A DNA stretch of 64,000 nt from Streptomyces cylindrosporus (GCF_022698165.1 NZ_JALDAY010000010.1:248001-312000), one strand, 5' to 3'; shown: positions 25,175-34,243, counted from the stretch's first letter. The notes: generated from the sequence alone by a model not told the origin. Translations and numbers: made by a program.

Positions 25175-25870
25175 ATGACCAGTACGGTCCCCGCGCTCGG
25201 AACCCGTACGGCCGAAGGCTCAGCCCTGCAGGCCGTGCTCCTCGACATGGACGGCACCCTGGTGGACACCGAGGGCTTCTGGTGGGACGTGGAGGTCGAG
25301 ATCTTCGCCCGCCTCGGCCACGTCCTCGACGAGTCCTGGCGGCATGTCGTGGTCGGCGGCCCCATGACCCGCAGCGCCGGGTTCCTCATCGAGGCCACCG
25401 GCGCCGACATCACCCTCGCCGAGCTGTCCGTCCTGCTCAACGACGGCTTCGAGGACCGCATCGGCCGCGCCCTGCCGCTGATGCCGGGCGCCGCGAGGCT
25501 GCTCGCCGAGCTCTCCGAGTACGAGATCCCCACCGCCCTGGTCTCCGCGTCCCACCGGCGCATCATCGACCGCGTGCTCGCCTCGCTGGGCCCGCAGCAC
25601 TTCGCCCTGTCGGTGGCCGGGGACGAGGTGCCGCGCACCAAGCCGTACCCCGACCCGTATCTGGCCGCCGCCGCCGGACTCGGCGTGGATCCGGCCAGAT
25701 GCGCGGTCGTCGAGGACACCGCGACCGGCGTCGCGGCGGCCGAGGCCGCGGGCTGTCATGTCGTGGCGGTGCCCTCGGTCGCCCCCATCACGGCCGCCGT
25801 CCGGCGGACCGTGGTGACCTCTCTGGAAGAGGTGGACCTGGCATTCCTGAGGCGATTGATCACTTTCTGA
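25175..25870 (+). CDS. HAD-family phosphatase
   Basis: This 231-residue haloacid-dehalogenase-type hydrolase has motif I LLDMDGTLVDTE (nucleophile Asp24, acid Asp26), motif II ALVSASHRR, motif III lysine in VPRTKPYPDPY, and motif IV VVEDTATGVAAAEAAG. Its small helical cap after motif I places it with the beta-phosphoglucomutase/phosphoglycolate-type phosphatases. It starts at ATG after AAGGAGG. The substrate is likely a small phosphorylated metabolite. The gene follows metH in the same direction, with a hairpin between. Confidence 0.92.
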   Translation: MTSTVPALGTRTAEGSALQAVLLDMDGTLVDTEGFWWDVEVEIFARLGHVLDESWRHVVVGGPMTRSAGFLIEATGADITLAELSVLLNDGFEDRIGRALPLMPGAARLLAELSEYEIPTALVSASHRRIIDRVLASLGPQHFALSVAGDEVPRTKPYPDPYLAAAAGLGVDPARCAVVEDTATGVAAAEAAGCHVVAVPSVAPITAAVRRTVVTSLEEVDLAFLRRLITF

Positions 25871-26265
25871 ACAGGAATTCCCCGGGCGGACGTCCGAGGT
25901 AATTGCCTCCTAGTGCGGATGGCCGAATTCCGGTACCGAACCCGATGATTGGGAATGTGAGGTTCCCCACTTGCGGCAGGGTCGACAGTCCGGACCGCGT
26001 GTGCTGCGCACCCCCTTTCCGGGGCTTCTGGCGCGCCCTTGTGTCCCGATTGATGGAAAGCTGCACTAATCCTTCCGCTGTCGGGTTTTCGGTCTGTCCA
26101 CACCCGGTTTCGCTGCGTGATGGGTGCTCAACTCCGGTGGCCGCGAACCTCCGTGCTGGTGCGGACTAATCTCGTCGCGAGAACATCGCCGCTACCCCCG
26201 TGATCCGCCGCGACACCCCTGCATGCCGGGTACACGGACCTGAACAGCTCTGGAGAAACACGAGC
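25871..26265. other. 395-base intergenic region with no gene
   Basis: This stretch is less GC-rich than its neighbours and has stop codons in all frames. It contains the 10-bp palindrome CGGACGTCCG (25887-25896), a GGGAA...TTCCC inverted pair near 25951-25967 and a -10-like TAATCT (26167-26172). It most likely holds the end of the HAD transcript and the promoter and leader of the solute-binding protein gene. No RNA gene was recognised. Confidence 0.6.
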
Positions 26266-27870
26266 ATGAACCGCAAGACTTTGGTGCTGCCGGCGGTGGT
26301 CGGCCTGCTCGCACCCGTGCTCGCCGCCTGCGGCGGCTCCGACAGCGGCAGCGGTGGCGGAAGTGCGATCGTCGTGGGTACGACGGACACGTTCGCCGCG
26401 ACCAAGGACGCCCCGGCTCCGCTCGACCCCGCCTACGCCTACGACGTCGGCTCCTGGAACATCCTGCGCCAGACCGTGCAGACCCTGATGATCCAGCCCA
26501 AGGGCGAGGGCGACCCGGTGCCCGAGGCCGCCGAGAAGTGCGGCTTCACCGACAGCGGCAACGAGCGCTACGCCTGCACCCTGCGCGACGGCCTCGAGTT
26601 CTCCAACGGCGACAAGGTCACCGCGGCCGACGTGAAGTACTCCATCGACCGCGCGCGTGCCATCAACGCCGAGGGCGGTCCCGTCGGTCTGCTGTCGACG
26701 ATCGACACCGTCGAGGTGAAGGGCGACCGCGACGTCATCTTCCACCTCAAGACCGCCGACGCCACCTTCCCGTACAAGCTGTCGACGCCGGTCGCCGGCA
26801 TCGTCAACCCGGACGACTACGAGAAGAACAAGCTGCGCGACGGCTTCGACGTGGACGGCTCCGGCCCGTACACCATGTCGACCGAGGTCAAGGACGACGC
26901 GATCGTCAAGGCCACCTTCACCAAGAACCCCCACTACAAGGGGACGTTGAAGGTGAACAACTCCAAGGTCGAGATGGTGTCCTACAAGGACGCCGCGGCC
27001 ATGGGCACCGCCCTGGACAAGGGTGACATCGACGTCATGACCCGCACCATGTCGCCCGAGCAGATCCAGAAGCTGTCGGACAGCCCCGGCGACAACGAGG
27101 ACCTGGTCGAGATGTCCGGCCTGGAGATCCGCTACCTCGCCTTCAACACCGACGCCCCGACGGTCAAGAACAAGGCCGTCCGCCAGGCGATGGCCCAGCT
27201 CATCAACCGCGGCGAACTCGTCTCCAAGGTGTACGGCACCCAGGCCGAGCCCCTGTACTCGCTGGTCCCGGCGAGCATCACCGGCCACTCCAACTCGTTC
27301 TTCAACAAGTACGGCGACCCGAGCGTCGCGAAGGCCAAGGCATTGCTGACCAAGGCGAACATCACCACGCCGGTCAAGCTGACGCTGCACTACACGACCG
27401 ACCACTACGGTTCGGCCACCGCGAAGGAATTCAAGATCCTTCAGCAGCAGCTCAACGACAGCGGCCTGTTCGACGTCAGCATCAAGGGCGCGCTCTGGAA
27501 GGACTTCGTGCCGGCCGAGCGCAAGGGCGAGTACGACGTCTGGGGCATGGGCTGGTTCCCCGACTTCCCGGACGCCGACAACTACCTCGCGCCCTTCCTC
27601 GACAAGGACAACTTCCTCAAGTCGCCGTACCGCAACAGCACGATCATCAACACCCTGATCCCGGAGTCGCGCCGTGAGGCGGACCGGATCGCGGCCTCGG
27701 GGAGCCTCACCTCGATCCAGGACATCGTCGCCGACGACGTCCCGCTGCTGCCGCTGTGGCAGGGCAAGCAGTACGTCGCGGCCCGCGACGACGTGACGGG
27801 GACGGCGTACGCGCTCAACTCCTCCTCGACCCTTCAGCTGTGGGAGCTCGGTCGTGGCGTGAGCAACTGA
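26266..27870 (+). CDS. Family 5 solute-binding lipoprotein (peptide/nickel type)
   Basis: This 534-residue protein is exported and lipid-anchored: hydrophobic signal, then lipobox LAAC with Cys22, then a Gly/Ser linker. The body matches the extracellular solute-binding family 5 of ABC importers (CTLRDGLEFSNGDKVTAADVKYSIDRA, GSGPYTM, FNTDAPTVKNKAVRQAMAQLINR, MGWFPDFPDADNYLAPF). The start ATG follows GGAGAA. A second, clearly paralogous protein follows 70 bases later. No permease or ATPase gene is adjacent. The ligand is probably an oligopeptide, but this cannot be fixed from sequence. Confidence 0.93.
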   Translation: MNRKTLVLPAVVGLLAPVLAACGGSDSGSGGGSAIVVGTTDTFAATKDAPAPLDPAYAYDVGSWNILRQTVQTLMIQPKGEGDPVPEAAEKCGFTDSGNERYACTLRDGLEFSNGDKVTAADVKYSIDRARAINAEGGPVGLLSTIDTVEVKGDRDVIFHLKTADATFPYKLSTPVAGIVNPDDYEKNKLRDGFDVDGSGPYTMSTEVKDDAIVKATFTKNPHYKGTLKVNNSKVEMVSYKDAAAMGTALDKGDIDVMTRTMSPEQIQKLSDSPGDNEDLVEMSGLEIRYLAFNTDAPTVKNKAVRQAMAQLINRGELVSKVYGTQAEPLYSLVPASITGHSNSFFNKYGDPSVAKAKALLTKANITTPVKLTLHYTTDHYGSATAKEFKILQQQLNDSGLFDVSIKGALWKDFVPAERKGEYDVWGMGWFPDFPDADNYLAPFLDKDNFLKSPYRNSTIINTLIPESRREADRIAASGSLTSIQDIVADDVPLLPLWQGKQYVAARDDVTGTAYALNSSSTLQLWELGRGVSN

Positions 27871-27881
27871 CCTCCCTCATG

Positions 27882-27910
27882 CCCGGGGCCCCAGGGACGG
27901 CGGCCCCGGG
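27882..27910 (+). terminator. Hairpin between the two solute-binding protein genes
   Basis: CCCGGGGCC (27882-27890) pairs with GGCCCCGGG (27902-27910), a perfect 9-bp stem with an 11-nt loop. It may reduce read-through or stabilise the first message. Confidence 0.55.
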
Positions 27911-27940
27911 GTTCCGACAACCGACGACAAGGCACATGCA

Positions 27941-29521
27941 GTGAACATGCGCAACCAGTGGCCGGTCCTGCCCATCGTGGCGGGGCTGGCCTCCGGCCTG
28001 TTGACCGGCTGCGGCTCGGAGAACGGCGATTCCGGGGGCACCGGGTCCTCCGTGGTCATGGGGATGTCCGACGACGTCCTGGCCACCGACCCCGCCTCCG
28101 GCTACGACCCCGGCTCCTGGCTGTTGTTCAACAACGTCTTCCAGTCGCTGCTCAGCTTCCCCAACGGGGGCACGGAACCGCAGCCGGAGGCCGCCGAGTC
28201 GTGCGCCTTCACCGACACCTCCACCAAGGTGTACAAGTGCACGCTGAAGGACGGCCTGAAGTTCAGCAACGGTGACAAGCTCACCTCCGAGGACGTCAAG
28301 TTCTCCTTCGACCGCATGCTGAAGATCAACGACGACGCCGGTCCGGCGATCATGTTCCCGATGCTCGACAAGGTCGAGACGCCGGACGAGAAGACCGTCG
28401 TCTTCCGCCTCAAGGTGCCCGACGCGACCTTCCCGAGCAAGATCGCCTCCGGCGCGGGCTCCATCGTCGACCACACGCAGTACGACGGGAACAAGCTGCG
28501 CAAGGACGGCAAGGCGGTCGGCTCCGGCCCGTACAAGCTGGACTCGTTCGGCGACGACAAGGCCGTCTTCTCGGTCAACGACAACTACAAGGGCACCGCC
28601 AAGGTGAAGAACTCGGGCGTGACCCTGAAGTTCTTCCACGGCGACCAGTCCGCGCTGAAGAAGGCGCTCCAGGACAACAAGATCGACATCGCCTACCGCG
28701 GCCTCAGTGCGAGCGACATCGCCGACATCCAGAACGCCGACAACAACTCGCAGACCGAGGTCGTCGAGGGCAGCAGCGCCGAGGTCCAGCACCTGGTCTT
28801 CAACATGGACGACCCGGTCACCGGAAAGCTCGGCGTGCGCAAGGCCATCGCCTACCTGATCGACCGGGACGCCCTCATCAAGGACGTCTACCAGGGCACG
28901 GCCACCCCGCTGTACTCGATCATCCCGGCGGGCATCGCGGGCCACAACACGGCCTTCTTCGACACCTACGGCGCCAGCCCCTCCCCGGCCAAGGCCGCCG
29001 CCGCCCTCAAGGACGAGGGCATCACCGGCAAGGTCAAGCTGACGCTCTGGTCCACCCCGTCGCGCTACGGCCCGGCCACCGACCAGGAGCTCAAGGCGAT
29101 CGCCGGGCAGCTCAACGACAGCGGCCTGTTCGACGCCGACGTGAAGTCCGTCGCCTTCGACCAGTACGAGAAGGACATCGCCAAGGGCAAGTACGGCGTG
29201 TACGTGAAGGGCTGGGTGCCGGACTACCCGGACGCCGACAACTTCACGGCCCCCTTCTTCGGCAAGGGCAACGTGCTGAGCAACAACTACAGCAACAGCA
29301 CCATCACGGGCACGCTCATCCCGCGCACCGCCGCCGAGAGCGACCGCGCCGCCACCGACAACGACTACGGCAGGCTCCAGGACATCGTCGCCGAGCAGCT
29401 GCCCGTCCTCCCGGTCTGGCAGGCCAAGCAGTACGCGGTCACCCGCGAGAACGTCTACGGCCTCGAGTACTGCCTCGACGCCTCGACCGTCTTCCGCTTC
29501 TGGGAACTCAGCAAGGGCTGA
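27941..29521 (+). CDS. Second family 5 solute-binding lipoprotein, paralogue of the first
   Basis: This 526-residue lipoprotein has signal peptide and lipobox LTGC with Cys24. The body parallels the preceding protein block by block: CTLKDGLKFSNGDKLTSEDVKFSFDR, GSGPYKLD, FNMDDPVTGKLGVRKAIAYLIDR, KGWVPDYPDADNFTAPFF, and a closing RFWELSKG against LQLWELGRG. The two therefore arose by tandem duplication. I kept the GTG start; an ATG two codons later is equally possible. No transporter partner is visible, so it probably serves a permease encoded elsewhere or acts as a sensor. A very long hairpin follows. Confidence 0.93.
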   Translation: MNMRNQWPVLPIVAGLASGLLTGCGSENGDSGGTGSSVVMGMSDDVLATDPASGYDPGSWLLFNNVFQSLLSFPNGGTEPQPEAAESCAFTDTSTKVYKCTLKDGLKFSNGDKLTSEDVKFSFDRMLKINDDAGPAIMFPMLDKVETPDEKTVVFRLKVPDATFPSKIASGAGSIVDHTQYDGNKLRKDGKAVGSGPYKLDSFGDDKAVFSVNDNYKGTAKVKNSGVTLKFFHGDQSALKKALQDNKIDIAYRGLSASDIADIQNADNNSQTEVVEGSSAEVQHLVFNMDDPVTGKLGVRKAIAYLIDRDALIKDVYQGTATPLYSIIPAGIAGHNTAFFDTYGASPSPAKAAAALKDEGITGKVKLTLWSTPSRYGPATDQELKAIAGQLNDSGLFDADVKSVAFDQYEKDIAKGKYGVYVKGWVPDYPDADNFTAPFFGKGNVLSNNYSNSTITGTLIPRTAAESDRAATDNDYGRLQDIVAEQLPVLPVWQAKQYAVTRENVYGLEYCLDASTVFRFWELSKG

Positions 29522-29533
29522 CGGCTCGTACGG

Positions 29534-29584
29534 TACGACGACGGAGGGCGCCCCTCGCGAAAAGGGGCGCCCTCCGTCGTCGTA
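29534..29584. terminator. 22-bp bidirectional hairpin terminator
   Basis: The arms at 29534-29555 and 29563-29584 pair perfectly over 22 bp (core GGAGGGCGCCCCT with AGGGGCGCCCTCC) around a 7-nt A-rich loop. It lies between the converging solute-binding protein and response-regulator genes and should stop transcription from both sides. Confidence 0.92.
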
Positions 29585-29588
29585 ACCC

Positions 29589-30260
29589 CTACTGCGCGCC
29601 GGGGCGCACCAGCCCGCTCTCGTACGCGTACACCGCGGCCTGCACCCGGTCGCGCAGCCCCAGCTTGGTCAGCACATGCCCGACATGCGTCTTGACGGTG
29701 GTCTCGCTGACGAACAGGTCGGCCGCGATCTCGGCGTTGGACAGCCCGCGCGCCACCAGCTTCAGCACCTCCACCTCGCGCTCGGTCAGCGTGTGCAGGG
29801 TGTCGGGCACGGGCTCGTCGCCGGAGGGGAGATGCGTGGCGTACTTGTCCAGCAGCCGCCGGGTGATGCTCGGCGCGAGCATCGCCTCGCCGGCCGCGAC
29901 CACCCGGATCGCCTGGACGAGCTCGTTGGCCGGCGCGTCCTTCAGCAGGAAGCCGCTCGCGCCCGCGCGCAGCGCCTCCACCACGTACTCGTCGAGGTCG
30001 AAGGTGGTCAGCACCAGCACCTTCGCCGGGCCGTCCCGCCCCGGGCCGGTGATCTGCCGGGTCGCCTCCACGCCGTCCATCCGGGGCATCCGGATGTCCA
30101 TCAGGACCACGTCGGGCTGCAGCGCCCGCACCTGGTCCAGGGCCTGGAGGCCGTCTCCGGCCTCGCCGACGACCGCGATGTCCTGCTCGGCCTCCAGGAT
30201 CATCCGGAAGCCGGTACGCAGCAGCGGCTGGTCGTCGACCAGTAGGACGCGGATGGCCAC
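29589..30260 (-). CDS. NarL/LuxR-family response regulator without adjacent kinase
   Basis: This 223-residue regulator has a receiver domain with acidic pocket Asp9/Asp10, phosphoacceptor Asp55 (VVLMDIRMP), the Thr in VLVLTTFD and the Lys in FLLKDAP. A LuxR-type helix-turn-helix follows at about 155-215 (LTEREVEVLKLVARGLSNAEIAADLFVSETTVKTHV). It starts at GTG after AAGGAG, 14 bases after the RecB-like nuclease stop, so the two are cotranscribed. No histidine kinase gene lies next to it. It is either an orphan regulator or paired with a distant kinase. All phosphorylation residues are intact. Confidence 0.93.
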   Translation of the reverse strand: MAIRVLLVDDQPLLRTGFRMILEAEQDIAVVGEAGDGLQALDQVRALQPDVVLMDIRMPRMDGVEATRQITGPGRDGPAKVLVLTTFDLDEYVVEALRAGASGFLLKDAPANELVQAIRVVAAGEAMLAPSITRRLLDKYATHLPSGDEPVPDTLHTLTEREVEVLKLVARGLSNAEIAADLFVSETTVKTHVGHVLTKLGLRDRVQAAVYAYESGLVRPGAQ

Positions 30261-30274
30261 GTAAGTCTCCTTCG

Positions 30275-31372
30275 CTAGTCCGGCCCCATTCTGCCCTGAG
30301 TGAGGTCACCGGACCCGACCGCCCTCACCGGCAGCGGATACGGCGGGGGAGTGCCGCCGAACTCCGGGCAGTGCGCCTGGTGGTCGCACCAGCCGCACAG
30401 CTTGGTCGGGCGCGGCCGCCAGTCGCCCGTCTCCGTCGCCTGCCGGATCGCCTCCCACAGCGCGAGCAGCTTCCGCTCGACGCGCTCCAGGTCGGCGAGG
30501 ACGGGGTCGTACGTCAGCACGTCGCCACTACCCAGGTACACGAGCTGGAGCCGGCGGGGGATCACGTTCTTCAGCCGCCACACCACCAGGGCGTAGAACT
30601 TCATCTGGAACAGGGCGCCTTCGGCGTACTCGGGCCGCGGTGCCTTGCCCGTCTTGTAGTCGACGATCCGCACCTCGCCCGTGGGCGCCACGTCGACCCG
30701 GTCGATGATCCCGCGCAGCGTCAGCCCGGACTCCAGCTCGGCCTCGACCCACAACTCCCGCTCGGCGGGCTCCAGCCGGGTCGGATCCTCCAGCGTGAAC
30801 CACCGCTCCACGAGCTGCTCGGCCTCGCCCAGCCAGCGCGCGAGGCGCTCGCCCTCGGGATCGTCCTCGAACAGCTCCACGACCTCCGGCCGGTTCTCCC
30901 GCAGCCGGTCCCACTGCCCCGGGATCAGCGACTTGGCGCGGGGCGCGGTCCGCTCCGCGGCCGGGGCGTCGAAGAGCCGCTCCAGGACGGCGTGCACCAG
31001 GGTGCCTCGGGTCGCCGCCTCGCTCGGCTTCTCCGGCAGCCGGTCGATCACCCGGAACCGGTAGAGCAGCGGGCACTGCATGAAGTCACTGGCACGGGAG
31101 GGGGAGAGGCTCGCGGGCGCTATGGCGACGGGACGCGTCACGGGGACCGACTCCGCGGCCGCCACGGTCTCCTCGTCGGCCGTCACCGCCTCGGCACTCG
31201 CCGTCGCGACAGCAGCCGTCGCGACCGCGTCGGCGTCCACCGCCTCGGCTGCCGGCGAAGCCGTCGTCCCCGTCGTCACCACCACCGTCGGCTCCCCGGC
31301 GGCCACCGGCGAGTCCGCTCGCGCCCCACCGCTGCCCTGCGCCTCCGCCGCGCTCTCCGCGCTCGTCTCCAT
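30275..31372 (-). CDS. RecB-family PD-(D/E)XK nuclease with Fe-S cysteines
   Basis: The nuclease core is in residues 90-345: His127 (GTLVHAVLERLF), Asp224 (GIIDRVDV), Asp238 and Lys240 (VRIVDYKTGK). Four cysteines, Cys100 (FMQCP), Cys326, Cys329 (LCGWC) and Cys335 (HCPEF), match the iron-sulfur staple of AddB and Cas4-type exonucleases. The first 85 residues are an Ala/Val/Thr-rich low-complexity region; the ATG at 31372 is the most sensible upstream start, but translation could begin later. It probably degrades or resects single-stranded DNA ends in repair. It is cotranscribed with the response regulator and divergent from the site-2 protease. Confidence 0.88.
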   Translation of the reverse strand: METSAESAAEAQGSGGARADSPVAAGEPTVVVTTGTTASPAAEAVDADAVATAAVATASAEAVTADEETVAAAESVPVTRPVAIAPASLSPSRASDFMQCPLLYRFRVIDRLPEKPSEAATRGTLVHAVLERLFDAPAAERTAPRAKSLIPGQWDRLRENRPEVVELFEDDPEGERLARWLGEAEQLVERWFTLEDPTRLEPAERELWVEAELESGLTLRGIIDRVDVAPTGEVRIVDYKTGKAPRPEYAEGALFQMKFYALVVWRLKNVIPRRLQLVYLGSGDVLTYDPVLADLERVERKLLALWEAIRQATETGDWRPRPTKLCGWCDHQAHCPEFGGTPPPYPLPVRAVGSGDLTQGRMGPD

Positions 31373-31546
31373 GCCCCAGACCTTACGACCCGCCACTGAC
31401 AGTGACCCAGCCGCGGCCGTGACAGGTGCGACAGGTGGGGAAACACAGGGGGTGCCGGGGCGGAACGCGCCGCGACGGCCGCATACCATCGACCCGAGAC
31501 CCTTCCGCCCGGCAGGCGCGGAGGACGCTTCGAACGAGGGGACACC

Positions 31547-33223
31547 GTGGACCAGAGCGGCGGGAGCGGGCAGCCGCGGCCCGGCACGGACGAACGGGCC
31601 GACCACCACACAGGGCCCGCGGACCCGGCCACCCCCTCACCCACCCCGGCCGACCACCACCCCACGGACCCGGACCGGTCCACCACGACGAGGGAAACCG
31701 CCGAGGGGGACCCCGAGATGGGCAACACGGGCAACATCACACAGGCCCCGGCCAACGGCCCGACCGAACCGAACCCGGCCCAGCACCACGAGCGGGACGA
31801 GAAGCCCACCGCCCCCGGCGACGGCGACACCCTCCGACAGGAGCCCGGGGCCACCGAAGCCCGGCAGACGGCCCGTCAGGACGGGAACACCCCGACGGAC
31901 GACAGCGAGCCCGGACGGGACGAAGGCGCGCCCGGACCGGAGCACACCCCAGCGGCCCACCCCACCGGCGACCGTCCCCTCGGCGCCGACGGCGACCGCG
32001 CTGCCGACCGGCACCCCGAGCGCCCCCACGCCCACGCCGGTCCCAAGCAGCCCCCGCCGCAGCGCCCCGAATCCCCCCGCGGCGGCCTCCTCATGGGCCG
32101 CCCCTTCGGCGTTCCCGTGTACGTCGCGCCCAGCTGGTTCCTCGTCGCCGCACTGATCACCTGGGTGTTCGGCGGCCAGCTCGACCGCGTGCTGCCCGAG
32201 CTCGGCGCCGCCCGCTACCTCGTCTCCCTCTTCTTCGCGGTCGCCTTCTACGCCTCGGTCCTGGTCCACGAACTGGCCCACACGGTCGCCGCCCTCCGCT
32301 TCAAACTCCCGGTCCGCCGCATCCAGCTCCAGTTCTTCGGCGGCGTCTCCGAGATCGAGAAGGAGGCCGAGACCCCCGGCAGGGAGTTCGTGCTGGCCTT
32401 CGTCGGCCCGCTGCTCTCGCTCGTCCTCGCGGGCATCTTCTACGTCGCCCTGCTCCCCGTCGAGCCCGGCACGGTCCCCGGCGTCCTGCTCGCCGGACTG
32501 ATGATCTCCAACCTCATCGTGGCCGCCTTCAACCTCCTCCCCGGCCTGCCCCTGGACGGCGGCCGGATGCTCCGCGCGGTCGTCTGGAAGATCACCGGCA
32601 GGCCCATGAGCGGCACCGTCGCCGCCGCCTGGGTCGGCCGCGCCCTGGCCGTCTCCGTCCTGATCGGCCTCCCGCTGCTCACCCAGTCCGGCGCGCTCGG
32701 CTCCACCGCCGAGGACAGCGTCGGCATGGACACCGTCACCGACGCCCTGCTCGCCGCGATCCTCGCCGCGATCATCTGGACCGGCGCCGGCAACAGCCTC
32801 CGCATGGCCCGGCTGCGCGAGCACCTGCCCGAGCTGCGCGCCCGCAACCTCACCCGCCGGGCGGTCCCGGTGGAGACGGACACGCCGCTCTCCGAGGCCC
32901 TGCGCCGCGCCAACGCCGCCGGTGCCCGCGCCCTGGTCGTCGTCGACGCCGACGGCAACCCGCTCTCCCTGGTCCGCGAGGCCGCGATCGTCGGCGTACC
33001 GGAACACCGCCGCCCCTGGGTCGCCGTCAGCGGCCTGGCCCAGGATCTGACGGACGGCATGCGCGTCTCCGTGGAGCTGGCGGGCGAGGACCTCCTCGAC
33101 GTCCTGCGGGCCACCCCCGCCACCGAGTACCTGGTGGTCGAGGAGACCGGCGAGATCTACGGCGTACTGTCCGCGGCGGACGTCGAACGGGCCTTCGTGA
33201 AGGCCATGGCCAGGCCGTCCTAG
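31547..33223 (+). CDS. Site-2-type intramembrane metalloprotease (M50) with CBS domains
   Basis: The zinc motif HELAH is at residues 241-245, and the third ligand motif NLLPGLPLDGG is at 329-339 with Asp337. Membrane helices flank both, with FVLAFVGPLLSLVLAGIFYVALL between them. The C-terminal 150 residues form a CBS pair (TDTPLSEALRRANAAGARALVVVDADGNPL, ATEYLVVEETGEIYGVLSAADV). The first about 165 residues are a hydrophilic, Pro/Thr/His/Asp-rich disordered stretch, far longer than usual. It starts at GTG after GAGGGG. It likely cleaves a membrane-bound substrate such as an anti-sigma factor, with activity gated by nucleotide at the CBS pair. TrmI follows 38 bases later. Confidence 0.9.
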   Translation: MDQSGGSGQPRPGTDERADHHTGPADPATPSPTPADHHPTDPDRSTTTRETAEGDPEMGNTGNITQAPANGPTEPNPAQHHERDEKPTAPGDGDTLRQEPGATEARQTARQDGNTPTDDSEPGRDEGAPGPEHTPAAHPTGDRPLGADGDRAADRHPERPHAHAGPKQPPPQRPESPRGGLLMGRPFGVPVYVAPSWFLVAALITWVFGGQLDRVLPELGAARYLVSLFFAVAFYASVLVHELAHTVAALRFKLPVRRIQLQFFGGVSEIEKEAETPGREFVLAFVGPLLSLVLAGIFYVALLPVEPGTVPGVLLAGLMISNLIVAAFNLLPGLPLDGGRMLRAVVWKITGRPMSGTVAAAWVGRALAVSVLIGLPLLTQSGALGSTAEDSVGMDTVTDALLAAILAAIIWTGAGNSLRMARLREHLPELRARNLTRRAVPVETDTPLSEALRRANAAGARALVVVDADGNPLSLVREAAIVGVPEHRRPWVAVSGLAQDLTDGMRVSVELAGEDLLDVLRATPATEYLVVEETGEIYGVLSAADVERAFVKAMARPS

Positions 33224-33249
33224 TGGTCGGCGGCCCCCGTAAACCCCGG

Positions 33250-33255
33250 TAGTCT
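33250..33255 (+). promoter_or_regulatory. -10 element of trmI, possible leaderless start
   Basis: TAGTCT ends 6 bases before the trmI ATG and no ribosome site is present. Transcription would begin at the start codon itself. The -35 region is not close to consensus. Confidence 0.45.
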
Positions 33256-33261
33256 GTTCAC

Positions 33262-34161
33262 ATGTCCGAACCGACCGGTGCCGCCCGCAGGCGCGGGCCC
33301 TTCAAGGTCGGGGACCAGGTTCAGCTGACCGACCCCAAGGGCCGCCACTACACGTTCACGCTCGAAGAGGGAAAGAACTTCCACACCCACAAGGGTTCCT
33401 TCCCGCACGACGAGCTGATCGGCGCACCCGAGGGCAGCGTTGTCCGCACCACCGGTAACGTCGCCTATCTCGCGCTGCGCCCCCTGCTCCCCGACTACGT
33501 CCTGTCCATGCCCCGCGGGGCAGCCGTCGTCTACCCGAAGGACGCGGGGCAGATCCTCGCCTTCGCCGACATCTTTCCCGGCGCCCGCGTCGTGGAGGCC
33601 GGCGTCGGCTCCGGCTCGCTCAGCAGCTTCCTGCTGCGGGCCATCGGCGACCAGGGCATGCTGCACAGCTACGAGCGGCGCGAGGACTTCGCGGAGATCG
33701 CCCAGCAGAACGTGGAGCGCTACTTCGGCGGCCCGCACCCCGCCTGGCAGCTCACCGTCGGCGACCTCCAGGACAACCTGTCCGACACCGACGTCGACCG
33801 CGTCATCCTCGACATGCTCGCCCCCTGGGAGTGCCTGGAGGCCGTCTCCAAGGCGCTCGTCCCCGGCGGCATCCTCTGCTGCTACGTCGCGACCACCACC
33901 CAGCTCGCGAGGACCGTCGAGTCCATCCGCGAGATCGGCTCCTTCAACGAGCCGACCGCCTGGGAGACGATGATCCGCAACTGGCACATCGAGGGCCTGG
34001 CCGTCCGCCCCGACCACCGGATGATCGGCCACACCGGCTTCCTGCTCACCGCCCGCCGCCTCGCGGACGGCGTCGAGCCGCCCATGCGCCGCCGCCGCCC
34101 CGCCAAGGGCGCTTACGGCGAGGACTACGCCGGACCCAACGCGGACGGAGGCGGTCGCTGA
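33262..34161 (+). CDS. trmI: tRNA (adenine-58-N1)-methyltransferase
   Basis: This 299-residue protein is TrmI, the bacterial m1A58 tRNA methyltransferase, a homotetramer. It has the N-terminal small barrel (FKVGDQVQLTDPKGRHYTFTLEEGKNFHTHKG), the RPLLPDYVLSMPRGAAVVYPKDAG block preceding the Rossmann fold, the SAM motif VVEAGVGSGSLSSFLLRA and the catalytic-Asp segment DRVILDMLAPWE. The ATG lacks a ribosome site and sits 6 bases after a -10 hexamer, so it may be translated from a leaderless message. It neighbours the proteasome ATPase locus, a common arrangement in actinobacteria. A 20-bp hairpin ends it. Confidence 0.95.
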   Translation: MSEPTGAARRRGPFKVGDQVQLTDPKGRHYTFTLEEGKNFHTHKGSFPHDELIGAPEGSVVRTTGNVAYLALRPLLPDYVLSMPRGAAVVYPKDAGQILAFADIFPGARVVEAGVGSGSLSSFLLRAIGDQGMLHSYERREDFAEIAQQNVERYFGGPHPAWQLTVGDLQDNLSDTDVDRVILDMLAPWECLEAVSKALVPGGILCCYVATTTQLARTVESIREIGSFNEPTAWETMIRNWHIEGLAVRPDHRMIGHTGFLLTARRLADGVEPPMRRRRPAKGAYGEDYAGPNADGGGR

Positions 34162-34188
34162 CGCGACCGCGTACCGCAGTCAACGCAC

Positions 34189-34243
34189 GGGCGCTGCGGC
34201 CGAGTTCCCGGAACCCTCCGGAACTCGGCCGCAGCGCCCTTCT
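34189..34243 (+). terminator. 20-bp hairpin terminator after trmI
   Basis: The arms at 34189-34208 and 34220-34239 are perfect reverse complements over 20 bp (core GCTGCGGCCGAG with CTCGGCCGCAGC), with an 11-nt loop, followed by TTCTGTT. It starts 28 bases past the trmI stop. Confidence 0.9.
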
